The notes beneath the pieces are model-generated. The model did no database searches and had not been told where the DNA came from. It worked only from the letters and a program-made list of their open reading frames with translations. Of a DNA stretch of 19,530 nt, positions 1 to 6,289 are shown piece after piece. How positions within the stretch are numbered: position 1 is the first letter of the stretch; the number at the start of each line of letters is the position of its first letter. A program made the translations under genes and the position numbers. This DNA comes from Candidatus Cibiobacter qucibialis (GTDB taxonomy: Bacteria; Bacillota; Clostridia; Oscillospirales; Ruminococcaceae). The stretch is from NCBI GenBank assembly GCA_004000625.1, contig SAUS01000050.1, positions 1-19,530 of the forward strand. The letters are read 5' to 3'.

Positions 1-49
1 GCCGCACCTCGCTCGCCGTATCGGCACTTAGAATTATGCGGTATTGCCC
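1..49 (+). repeat. Hairpin repeat family 1, copy A (right end only, cut by window edge)
   Basis: This is the right-hand part of the dispersed element seen whole at 8356-8529. It runs from the GCCGCACCTCGCTCGCCGTA segment to the terminal GAATTATGCGGTATTGCCC. The left part lies off the window. It sits upstream of rnpA, where rpmH would normally be found close by; no rpmH is visible in the 198 bases before rnpA. Confidence 0.9.
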
Positions 50-140
50 AAAATTTGGAGCATTTTCACAAAGGCAAACCCGTTTTTTCGGCGTTTTGCC
101 TTAGCCTATAACAGTTCCGGTGCACCATCCATTCCCACTC

Positions 141-164
141 CCTGCACGTATTAAGCCGTGCAGG
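141..164 (+). other. Small perfect hairpin upstream of rnpA
   Basis: CCTGCACG (141-148) and CGTGCAGG (157-164) are a perfect 8-bp inverted repeat with an 8-nt loop, 20 bases before the rnpA Shine-Dalgarno sequence. There is no T-run after it, so it is not an obvious terminator. A looser stem lies at 71-102 (AAGGCAAA / TTTTGCCTT). I see no convincing promoter between 50 and 198. The hairpin may be part of the rnpA leader; its function is unknown. Confidence 0.4.
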
Positions 165-198
165 CCATACAATCCTACCATGCCGGAGGAACCCCGCC

Positions 199-591
199 AT
201 GCGCTATCGAACCCTGACCAAAAATAAGGAATTTTCCCGCATTTATGCCCGCGGCAAAAGCTATGTTCACCCCAATCTGGTGCTGTATGTGGCCAAAAAC
301 CGGCTGGGCTATACCCGCATCGGACTGACCGCCACTAAAAAGGTGGGCCATGCCGTGCAGCGCAACCGTGCGCGGCGCATTATGCGCGCAGCACTTTCGG
401 AACACCTCTCGCAAAATATCGGCGGATATGATATAATCTTAGTAGCGCGTGCCCGCACGCCCTACCTGAAAAGCACCCAACTGAGCAAAACACTGGCGGG
501 CCTGATGCGCAAAGCCGGCCTGCCGGATAAAGCTGCCGCGGTGCCGCAGCAGCCCGCGGCCAAACCGCAGCCGAACGGTGCACCGGAGTGA
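199..591 (+). CDS. rnpA: Ribonuclease P protein component
   Basis: This is the protein subunit of RNase P, which helps the catalytic RNA bind and cut the 5' leader of pre-tRNA in the cytoplasm. It has 130 residues; the family core is about 110-120. The family RNR signature is clear at residues 47-62 (KKVGHAVQRNRARRIMR), with the usual start RYRTLTKNKEF. Residues 107-130 form an Ala/Pro/Gln-rich tail beyond the core fold. The ATG at 199 is chosen because GGAGG at 185-189 precedes it with normal spacing. The stop overlaps the GTG start of yidD by four bases, so the two genes are translationally coupled. rpmH, the usual upstream neighbour, is not in the window; repeat copy A lies there instead. 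Confidence 0.97.
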   Translation: MRYRTLTKNKEFSRIYARGKSYVHPNLVLYVAKNRLGYTRIGLTATKKVGHAVQRNRARRIMRAALSEHLSQNIGGYDIILVARARTPYLKSTQLSKTLAGLMRKAGLPDKAAAVPQQPAAKPQPNGAPE

Positions 592-851
592 TCAGCCGGG
601 TGCTGATTGCCCTGGTGCGCGGCTACCAGAAGGTCATTAGTCCGCTGCTGGGGCATAACTGCCGGTTTACCCCAACCTGCAGCCAGTATATGATCCAGGC
701 TATCCAGGTGCATGGCCCGGCCAAAGGCCTGCTGCTGGGCCTGTGGCGCATTCTGCGCTGCAACCCCTTTGGCAAGTACGGCTATGACCCCGTGCCGGAA
801 AAGGGGCGCTGGATGAACCCAGAGCGGAAGCTGTTCAGAGAAAAGCGATAA
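588..851 (+). CDS. yidD: Membrane protein insertion efficiency factor YidD
   Basis: This is a small (87 residue) membrane-associated protein of the YidD family, thought to help YidC insert and process inner-membrane proteins. The diagnostic cysteine-rich block CRFTPTCSQY lies at residues 25-34 and is followed by the family motif RCNPFGKYGYDPVP at about 57-70. An N-terminal amphipathic or hydrophobic helix (residues 3-22) matches the family. The start is GTG at 588, within the rnpA stop (GTGA overlap). Its position between rnpA and yidC is the usual one, but here 407 bases holding repeat copy B and a second inverted-repeat element separate it from yidC. Identity is secure. No promoter of its own is needed given the overlap. 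Confidence 0.96.
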   Translation: MISRVLIALVRGYQKVISPLLGHNCRFTPTCSQYMIQAIQVHGPAKGLLLGLWRILRCNPFGKYGYDPVPEKGRWMNPERKLFREKR

Positions 852-866
852 GGCTGAATTAAACTA

Positions 867-967
867 AGGCAACACCGCACAATTCCCGCCTTGCGGCTTA
901 AGCACCGCTCCGGCAGATGCCGCACCTCGCTCGCCGTATCGGCACTTAGAATCATGCGGTATTGCCC
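867..967 (+). repeat. Hairpin repeat family 1, copy B (101-bp internally deleted form)
   Basis: The left end GGCAACACCGCACAATTC (868-885) is an imperfect inverted repeat of the right end GAATCATGCGGTATTGCC (949-966). Compared with the 174-bp copy at 8356-8529, the middle (about 72 bp) is missing. The element is flanked by TA on both sides (865-866 and 968-969), as it is at copy D. It has no coding capacity. It lies between yidD and yidC. Confidence 0.93.
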
Positions 968-987
968 TAAATTAAAAAAGAATAAAG

Positions 988-1168
988 AATAGAGAATAAT
1001 GTTGGTGGACCGCTGCGCCGGAACGGCGCAGCTCAAAAAATTAGGGTTCTGCCGAGCCAAAACCCGCAGCAGAACTTTTAGGATGACCCTATCCCTAATA
1101 TTCCAAAATAAAGGCACCGCAGGTGCCAACCACCATTGTTCATTATTCTTTCTTAATTATTCTCTATT
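988..1168 (+). repeat. Nested inverted-repeat element, cloverleaf-like fold, between yidD and yidC
   Basis: A 13-bp perfect outer inverted repeat, AATAGAGAATAAT (988-1000) and ATTATTCTCTATT (1156-1168), encloses a second possible outer stem (993-1008 with 1130-1149). Three internal hairpins follow: a perfect 9-bp stem at 1012-1032 with a GAA loop, a longer irregular stem at 1041-1098 (TTAGG/CCTAA and GTTCTGC/GCAGAAC), and GGCACC-GCA-GGTGCC at 1113-1127. No reading frame is credible. It could be a small non-autonomous mobile element or a structured RNA; I recognise no known family. The rest of 852-1258 holds repeat copy B, and 1169-1258 has nothing clear except the hairpin before yidC. Confidence 0.6.
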
Positions 1169-1225
1169 ACTCTCGCCTCTCATGTCTTCTCACCGCACGG
1201 CGAAGACCTTCTTTATAAAATAAAT

Positions 1226-1245
1226 GCCCTGCGTGCGGGCAGGGC
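1226..1245 (+). other. Hairpin just before the yidC ribosome binding site
   Basis: GCCCTGC (1226-1232) and GCAGGGC (1239-1245) pair with a six-base loop. The second arm runs into the GGCGGAAGG Shine-Dalgarno region (1243-1250) of yidC, so folding could limit ribosome access. This is an observation from the sequence; any regulatory role is inference. Confidence 0.4.
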
Positions 1246-1258
1246 GGAAGGATAGAAT

Positions 1259-2323
1259 ATGGGATTCCTCGCAATGATCCTGGGACCGCTGATGCGTATG
1301 CTGTATCAGATGATCCCGAACTTCGCCGTCACGATGATTGTTTTCACCGTGATCATCAAACTGCTCATGCTTCCGCTGATGATCAAACAGCAGAAGTCCA
1401 TGGCCAAGATGTCGGTGTTTACACCGATGATCAATGAAATCCAGCAGAAGTACAAAAACAACCAGGAAAAAATGCAGGAGGAAATGGTCAAGCTCCAGCA
1501 GGAGTATGGCTACTCCCCCACTGCAGGCTGCCTGCCGATGCTTGTCAATATGCTGGTCCTGTTCGGCATGGTGGAGGTTGTTTACCGCCCTGTGCAGTAC
1601 ATTCTCGGCATCCCCAAGGACGCCATCGGCGCCGCCTGCACCGCACTTGGCATTGCCACCAACGGCGCAGCGTCCCAGACCGGCCTGATCGAAGCAATCC
1701 ACGCCGGCCTTGCCAGTGGTGTGGATACCGGCCTGACTACCGAGCAGCTCAGCTCCATTGCCAACTTTAACACCAGTTTCCTTGGCATGGATATGTGCAC
1801 CATCCCCGGCTTCAGCTTCAGCCTGATCATGATCTTCCCCATCATCGCTGCGGTTACCATGTGCATCTCCCAGGTGCTCAGCACCAAGATGTCCGGCCAG
1901 CAGGCCCAGATGCAGGGCAGCATGAAGGTCATGATGTGGGGCATGAACATCATGTTCGTCTTCATGTGCTTCCAGATGCCTGTCGGCTTCTCCCTGTACT
2001 ACGGCACCTCCAACATCTTCATGATGCTGCAGACCGTGCTGACCTACAAGGTGTATAACCCCGAAAAGTTCAAGGCTCAGTACGAAGCCGAAGTTGCCGC
2101 CAAGCGCGCCGCCAAGAAAGAGGTCAAGACCGTTACCGTCGAAGAAGGCGGCAAAAAGGTCGAAAAGAACGTCAACAAGCGTCAGCTGGACCAGATGCGC
2201 CTTGAATACGCCCGCAAGCTGGATGCCGAAAAGTACGCCAATGACCGTACCGTCCCCCTGACGGACGAGCAGCGCGCCGAGATGGAAGCCCAGAAGGCCC
2301 AGAAAGGCAAAAAGAAGAAGTAA
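1259..2323 (+). CDS. yidC: Membrane protein insertase YidC/OxaI/SpoIIIJ family
   Basis: This insertase helps proteins enter and fold in the cytoplasmic membrane, alone or with Sec. It has 354 residues. There is no large periplasmic domain of the proteobacterial type and no visible lipobox. Membrane segments fall at about 22-43, 93-118, 186-206, 228-241 and 242-262. A charged coiled hairpin (about 52-86, EIQQKYKNNQEKMQEEM) lies between the first two, as in the family. Family landmarks are IKLLMLPLMIKQQKSM (33-48), GCLPMLV (90-96) and QMPVGFSLYYGTSNIF (239-254). The loop at 119-185 between segments 2 and 3 is fairly long. The tail after 265 is very lysine-rich and should bind ribosomes. The next gene, jag, is its usual partner, 30 bases downstream. 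Confidence 0.96.
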   Translation: MGFLAMILGPLMRMLYQMIPNFAVTMIVFTVIIKLLMLPLMIKQQKSMAKMSVFTPMINEIQQKYKNNQEKMQEEMVKLQQEYGYSPTAGCLPMLVNMLVLFGMVEVVYRPVQYILGIPKDAIGAACTALGIATNGAASQTGLIEAIHAGLASGVDTGLTTEQLSSIANFNTSFLGMDMCTIPGFSFSLIMIFPIIAAVTMCISQVLSTKMSGQQAQMQGSMKVMMWGMNIMFVFMCFQMPVGFSLYYGTSNIFMMLQTVLTYKVYNPEKFKAQYEAEVAAKRAAKKEVKTVTVEEGGKKVEKNVNKRQLDQMRLEYARKLDAEKYANDRTVPLTDEQRAEMEAQKAQKGKKKK

Positions 2324-2353
2324 GACCGCCCCATAACGAAGGAGGTAGTAATC

Positions 2354-3466
2354 ATGCGTGAATATGTTGCAACCGCCAAAACGGTGGAAGAAGCCATTCA
2401 GCTGGGCTGCGAAGCGCTCAGCGTTGACCGTGACGACCTGGGTGTGAGCTATGAGATCCTGGAAATGCCGCAGAAAACCGGCTTCCTGGGCCTGAAAGTG
2501 ACCCCTGCAAAAGTAAAAGTTACCGTGGAAACTGCCGATACCGAGCCGGAAACTACGCCTGCTGCCCCGGTGGCCGTCGCTGAACCCGAACCCGCCCCGG
2601 CAGAAGAAGCGGCCGAACAACCCGCGGCAGAGGATGCTGCCCCGGCGGAAGCCGAGACCCCGCTGGATATTGCTGCTGACCCCCGCCTGCAGGCTGCGGT
2701 GGATTACCTGACCCCCATCTTCCACCTGATGGGCGTGGAGGAGTTCACCTTTACCGCAGGCAAAAAGGGAGAAGCTACCATTCTGCATGTTGAGGGTGCC
2801 CACCTGGGCGCACTCATTGGCCGCCGCGGCGAAACGATGGAGAGCCTTTCCTATCTGGCAAGCCTGGTGGTCAACCGGATGGAAGGCCCTTACGTCAAGC
2901 TGGGCATCGATGTGGGCGGCTACCGCAATAAGCGCGAAGACGACCTGACGGCCTTGGCTGTGCGCATTGCCAACCGTGTGATCCGCACCGGCTGCTATTA
3001 CGAGATGGAACCGATGAATCCCTACGAGCGCCACATCATCCATACCGCTGTGGCCGAGATCGAGGGCGTACGCAGCGAGAGCAAGGGCGAAGGCCCCGAC
3101 CGCCGCGTGGTGATTTATTCCACCGACCCCAACGCCAGCAACCTGCCGGATCGTGATGCACCGCGCGGCCGCCGCAGCGGCCCCAACCGTGGCAATCGCA
3201 ATGGCCGCAGCTTTAACGGCAACCGCGGCCCCCGCAACGATAACCGCCGCGGCGGTGGTTACCGCGGCAACAGCAGCCGTCCCCCGCGTGATAACCGCGG
3301 TGGCAGCCGCAATGGCGGCCGCGGCTATGGCCGCCCGTCCAGCGTGCCGGAGCGCGAATTTGCCAGCGCCCCGCGTGATCCCAACGCCCGCCCGCAGGCC
3401 CCGGCCCGCACCGCGCGCATCCATGATGGGGATGATTTTGACATGTTCGGCAAGATCGAACTGTAA
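2354..3466 (+). CDS. jag: Jag/KhpB RNA-binding protein (Jag-N, KH, R3H) with a long Arg/Gly/Asn-rich tail
   Basis: This is a cytoplasmic RNA-binding protein, also called KhpB or EloR, linked in Firmicutes to cell elongation, division and sporulation. Jag-N spans residues 1-58 (FLGLKV at 44-49). An acidic Ala/Pro/Glu linker (60-106) follows. A KH domain covers about 110-190 with the GxxG loop GRRG at 156-159. An R3H domain covers about 192-255 with Arg226 and His230 and the block GVRSESKGEGPDRRVVI. Residues 265-350 are an unusual low-complexity tail full of RG, NRG and GGR steps. The protein ends in the acidic segment HDGDDFDMF. At 370 residues it is much longer than the roughly 200-250 of typical members. 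The start follows GAAGGAGG at 2338-2345. A terminator follows at 3491-3539. Confidence 0.95.
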   Translation: MREYVATAKTVEEAIQLGCEALSVDRDDLGVSYEILEMPQKTGFLGLKVTPAKVKVTVETADTEPETTPAAPVAVAEPEPAPAEEAAEQPAAEDAAPAEAETPLDIAADPRLQAAVDYLTPIFHLMGVEEFTFTAGKKGEATILHVEGAHLGALIGRRGETMESLSYLASLVVNRMEGPYVKLGIDVGGYRNKREDDLTALAVRIANRVIRTGCYYEMEPMNPYERHIIHTAVAEIEGVRSESKGEGPDRRVVIYSTDPNASNLPDRDAPRGRRSGPNRGNRNGRSFNGNRGPRNDNRRGGGYRGNSSRPPRDNRGGSRNGGRGYGRPSSVPEREFASAPRDPNARPQAPARTARIHDGDDFDMFGKIEL

Positions 3467-3490
3467 GATCCAGCGCAAAATCAGCATTTG

Positions 3491-3539
3491 AAAAAGAGCA
3501 GCGTTTTTGCCATGCGGCAGAAGAAACGCTGCTCTTTTT
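3491..3539. terminator. Bidirectional intrinsic terminator after jag
   Basis: A perfect 16-bp inverted repeat, AAAAAGAGCAGCGTTT (3491-3506) with AAACGCTGCTCTTTTT (3524-3539), ends in T5 on the + strand and A5 at the other side. It should end the yidC-jag transcript, 25 bases after the jag stop. Confidence 0.88.
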
Positions 3540-3856
3540 GTACAGATAAAAACGCTGGAGAGATTGCAGGAAACGATCGGACAAAAGCTGTCCAACCCCC
3601 ACAGTGCGCCATTTCTCGCTTTGTTCCGTGTTGCGGGCAGGCAAAAGGACGCTCTGGCAGGTAATGGTGTGCTGGAACAACGCCATGAACCGGGTGAACA
3701 CAATGCTGACCACGATTTGCAGCAGGTCAATCAGCCGCCCGGCCCCTTGATCACGAACTGTGCCGCAACCGGAATGTGGTATACGATCAAGGTCAGGTTG
3801 GCAAAATCTCGTCCGGTCCCCTGGCTGACGGTGCAATGTACGCCCCGGCGGCTGCC
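3540..3856. other. Gene-free stretch between two terminators; possible degraded membrane gene on - strand
   Basis: No intact gene is visible in these 317 bases. On the - strand, two overlapping frames carry hydrophobic stretches that could join by a one-base shift near 3740: NLTLIVYHIPVAAQFVIKG in one frame and LIDLLQIVVSIVFTRFMAL in the next. A stop lies between them in each frame and there is no start codon with a ribosome binding site. I do not recognise the family. This could be a decayed membrane-protein gene or chance. Confidence 0.2.
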
Positions 3857-3886
3857 AAAGCCCCGTGCTGTGCGCGGGGGCTTTTT
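3857..3886 (+). terminator. Intrinsic terminator upstream of aroD
   Basis: AAAGCCCC (3857-3864) pairs with GGGGCTTT (3877-3884), and the stem runs into CTTTTT. It ends a + strand transcript just before the aroD promoter. No gene lies immediately upstream that needs it, which hints that something transcribed was once present in 3540-3856 or that it catches jag read-through. Confidence 0.75.
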
Positions 3887-3887
3887 C

Positions 3888-3949
3888 TTGTGCCAGCCGC
3901 CGCCTTGTGCTACAATACTGGTATATTTTGCAGCGGCATTGCCCGCTGC
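3888..3949 (+). promoter_or_regulatory. Putative SigA-type promoter and short leader hairpin for aroD
   Basis: TTGTGC (3888-3893) and TACAAT (3911-3916) are separated by 17 bases, a good vegetative spacing. The expected transcript starts near 3923. It contains a 7-bp hairpin, GCAGCGG (3930-3936) with CCGCTGC (3943-3949), before the AAGGAGG ribosome binding site at 3963-3969. Confidence 0.6.
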
Positions 3950-3976
3950 CCGTGGAACATTGAAGGAGGAAACCCC

Positions 3977-4747
3977 ATGCCTGCCATTACTGTGCGCGGC
4001 GTAACGCTGCTGCCCCCGCGGGACACTGCCCCGACCAACTTTAAGATCCTGGTACCCGTTATGGCCAACGACCTTTCCAACGCTGCCGCCGCTGGGGCGG
4101 CTGGGGACGTGGTAGAGCTGCGTTTGGATGCCCTTTCGATATTGGATGCTCCTAACGTGCAAAACGTGCTGTGCGCCGCCCGTGCCGCCATTGGGCAGGG
4201 CGTTCCCCTACTGGCCACCATCCGAACCAAAAAAGAGGGCGGTCTGGCCGATCTCACCGATGCCGCATACGGCGAACTCGGCACTGCTATCTGCCACAGT
4301 GGCCTGGCGGATCTGCTGGATGTCGAAGCCAGCACGGCTCCGGCGGTCATTGCTGCCATCCAGCAGCAGGCGCGGGAAAGCGGCGTAAAAACCGTGTTCA
4401 GCAGCCATAACTTTGCCGAGACTCCGCCCACCGAAACGATGGTCAACACCCTGACTGATATGGTCCGCCGCGGGGCAGATATCGCCAAGCTGGCCGTAAT
4501 GCCCCACACCCCGGCGGATACCGCCCGCCTGCTGGAAGCCACCGCCCAGGCAGCCCAAGCCACAGGGAACGATACCCCGCTCATCACCATGTCCATGGGC
4601 CAGCAGGGAATGGTCAGCCGCATCTGCGGCGCAGCGTTTGGCAGCTGTGCAGGCTTTGCCACGGCAGGTGTTTCCAGCGCACCGGGCCAGCCCGCCGCCC
4701 CCGCCCTGCGCACGGCACTGGAAGCCCTGGGTGCCATGCTGGGTTGA
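3977..4747 (+). CDS. aroD: Type I 3-dehydroquinate dehydratase
   Basis: This cytosolic enzyme turns 3-dehydroquinate into 3-dehydroshikimate, the third step of the shikimate pathway to aromatic amino acids, through a Schiff base with lysine. It has 256 residues, close to the usual 250. Key family residues are visible: ELRLD with Glu47 and Arg49, TIRT with Arg83, SSHNF with catalytic His144, AKLAVMP with Schiff-base Lys171, Arg215 in the MSMGQQGMVSR block, and SAPGQ (Gln238). The ATG at 3977 is chosen because AAGGAGG ends seven bases upstream; a longer in-frame start at 3776 runs through a terminator and a promoter. It is alone in its transcription unit, with no other aro gene nearby, and faces serS tail to tail across repeat copy C. 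Confidence 0.95.
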   Translation: MPAITVRGVTLLPPRDTAPTNFKILVPVMANDLSNAAAAGAAGDVVELRLDALSILDAPNVQNVLCAARAAIGQGVPLLATIRTKKEGGLADLTDAAYGELGTAICHSGLADLLDVEASTAPAVIAAIQQQARESGVKTVFSSHNFAETPPTETMVNTLTDMVRRGADIAKLAVMPHTPADTARLLEATAQAAQATGNDTPLITMSMGQQGMVSRICGAAFGSCAGFATAGVSSAPGQPAAPALRTALEALGAMLG

Positions 4748-4765
4748 ATCGTCCTGAAAAAACAA

Positions 4766-4848
4766 AGGCAACACCGCACAATTCCCGCCTTGCGGCAGCC
4801 GCCGGAGCGGTGCTTAAGCCGTAAGGCGGGAATTGTGCGGTGTTGCCT
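4766..4848. repeat. Hairpin repeat family 1, copy C (83-bp head-to-head palindromic form)
   Basis: Both halves are left ends of the family. The first 30 bases (4766-4795) and the reverse complement of the last 30 (4819-4848) differ at one position only, and the GGAGCGGTGCTTAAGCC internal segment belongs to the inverted half. It can form a very strong hairpin. It lies between the converging genes aroD and serS, where it could also act as a two-way transcription barrier. Confidence 0.93.
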
Positions 4849-4860
4849 AAAGTTTTTCGC

Positions 4861-4885
4861 CCAGCCTTTTTTCAAAAAAGGCTGG
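4861..4885. terminator. Perfect 25-bp palindrome downstream of serS, possible terminator
   Basis: CCAGCC-TTTTTT-C-AAAAAA-GGCTGG is a perfect inverted repeat with one central base, 22 bases after the serS stop on the - strand. The AT pairs are at the loop side and no long T-run follows, so it is not a textbook intrinsic terminator. Together with copy C it probably ends the serS and aroD transcripts. Confidence 0.5.
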
Positions 4886-4906
4886 AAAACAACTCCAAAA
4901 AGAAAA

Positions 4907-6214
4907 TTACTTCTTTTTCGGTACCAGCACGGTCTTGCCGCCCATGTACGGCTGCAGAACAGCCGGAATGGTCACGGTGCCGTCAGCCTGCAGGTGGTTC
5001 TCCAGGAAAGCAATCAGCATGCGCGGCGGGGCAACGCAGGTGTTGTTCAGGGTATGGGCCAGCTGGGTCTTGCCATTCTCATCCTTGTAGCGGATGCGCA
5101 GACGGCGTGCCTGGGCATCGCCCAGGTTGGAGCAGCTGCAAACCTCAAAGTACTTCTGCTGACGCGGGCTCCAAGCCTCAATGTCGCAGCTCTTCACCTT
5201 AAGGTCAGCCAGGTCGCCGGAGCAGCACTCCAGCTGGCGAACGGGAATCTCCATAGAGCGGAACAGCTCAACAGAGTTGTGCCACAGCTTGTCGTACCAG
5301 CTCATGCTGTCCTCCGGCTTGCAGACGACGATCATTTCCTGCTTCTCGAACTGGTGGATGCGGTAAATGCCTCGCTCCTCAATGCCGTGGGCACCCTTCT
5401 CCTTGCGGAAGCAGGGGCTGTAGCTGGTCAGGGTCAGGGGCAGCTTGGCGCCGTCCAGGGTCTGGTCAATGAAACGGCCGATCATGGTGTGCTCAGAAGT
5501 GCCGATCAGGTACAGGTCTTCACCCTCGATCTTGTACATCATGGCATCCATTTCGGGGAAGGACATAACGCCCTTCACCACATCGCCGTGCATCATGAAC
5601 GGGGGGATGACATAGGTGAAGCCCTTGTCGATCATAAAATCGCGGGCGTAAGCCAGAACAGCTTCGTGCAGGCGGGCAATGTCGCCCAGCAGATAGTAGA
5701 AGCCGTTGCCGGAAACGCGGCCTGCAGCATCCAGGTCAATGCCGTCAAAGCTTTCCATGATGTCAACATGGTACGGGATGGGATAATCCGGCACAACAGG
5801 ATCGCCAAAGCGCTGTACTTCCACATTGCAGCTGTCGTCCGGGCCGATGGGCACACTGGGGTCGATCATCTGCGGGATGGTGTACATGATGTCGCGGATC
5901 TTGTCCTGCAGCTCGGCTTCCTTGGCTTCCAGCTCTTTCAGGCGGTCAGCCTGTGCGGTCACCTGCTTCTTGATCTCCTCGGCTTCGGCGGCCTTGCTGG
6001 GGTCCTTTTTAGCCTGGCCCATCAGCATGCCAATTTGCTTGGAAAGCTTGTTGCGGTTGGCGCGCAGGGTGTCACCCTCGCCAATGGCGGCGCGGTACTC
6101 GGCATCCAGATTGATGACCTCGTCTACCAGCGGCAGCTTGGCATCCTGAAACTTCTTTTTAATGTTCTCCTTGACCTCATCGGGGTGTTCACGCACAAAA
6201 CGAATATCCAGCAT
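4907..6214 (-). CDS. serS: Seryl-tRNA synthetase
   Basis: This class II synthetase charges tRNA-Ser (and tRNA-Sec) with serine in the cytosol. It has 435 residues, close to the usual 425-430. Residues 1-110 form the N-terminal antiparallel coiled-coil arm that grips the long variable arm of tRNA-Ser (MLDIRFVREHPDEV at the start). The catalytic core has GTSE (238-241), motif 2 around FRKEKGAHG (269-277) with Arg270, and HQFEKQEM (287-294). Motif 3 (389-406) reads LNNTCVAPPRMLIAFLEN, keeping the arginine but lacking the usual NGSGLAVGR glycines. The C-terminus PYMGG plus a basic tail is typical. AGGAAAGG lies upstream of the ATG. It follows parB by 75 bases on the same strand, so it may be read from the parAB operon; no clear separate promoter is seen. 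Confidence 0.95.
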   Translation of the reverse strand: MLDIRFVREHPDEVKENIKKKFQDAKLPLVDEVINLDAEYRAAIGEGDTLRANRNKLSKQIGMLMGQAKKDPSKAAEAEEIKKQVTAQADRLKELEAKEAELQDKIRDIMYTIPQMIDPSVPIGPDDSCNVEVQRFGDPVVPDYPIPYHVDIMESFDGIDLDAAGRVSGNGFYYLLGDIARLHEAVLAYARDFMIDKGFTYVIPPFMMHGDVVKGVMSFPEMDAMMYKIEGEDLYLIGTSEHTMIGRFIDQTLDGAKLPLTLTSYSPCFRKEKGAHGIEERGIYRIHQFEKQEMIVVCKPEDSMSWYDKLWHNSVELFRSMEIPVRQLECCSGDLADLKVKSCDIEAWSPRQQKYFEVCSCSNLGDAQARRLRIRYKDENGKTQLAHTLNNTCVAPPRMLIAFLENHLQADGTVTIPAVLQPYMGGKTVLVPKKK

Positions 6215-6289
6215 GATTCAAAATCCTTTCCTCTATTTGTAATTTTGCAAATGCCTGAAATCTAAAGTAATAAAATGAAAGAGTTATAC

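Noticed and set aside
1190..3730. 846-residue open frame on the - strand opposite yidC and jag
   Set aside because: It is antisense to two clearly recognised genes, is rich in Ala/Gly/His from GC-biased codons, and has no family motif or ribosome site.
3950..3962. Half parS-like sequence CCGTGGAACAT before aroD
   Set aside because: Only one arm matches; the palindrome is not present, so ParB binding is not supported.
4790..6265. 491-residue open frame on the + strand opposite serS
   Set aside because: It starts inside repeat copy C and runs antisense to an intact seryl-tRNA synthetase; no domain is recognisable.
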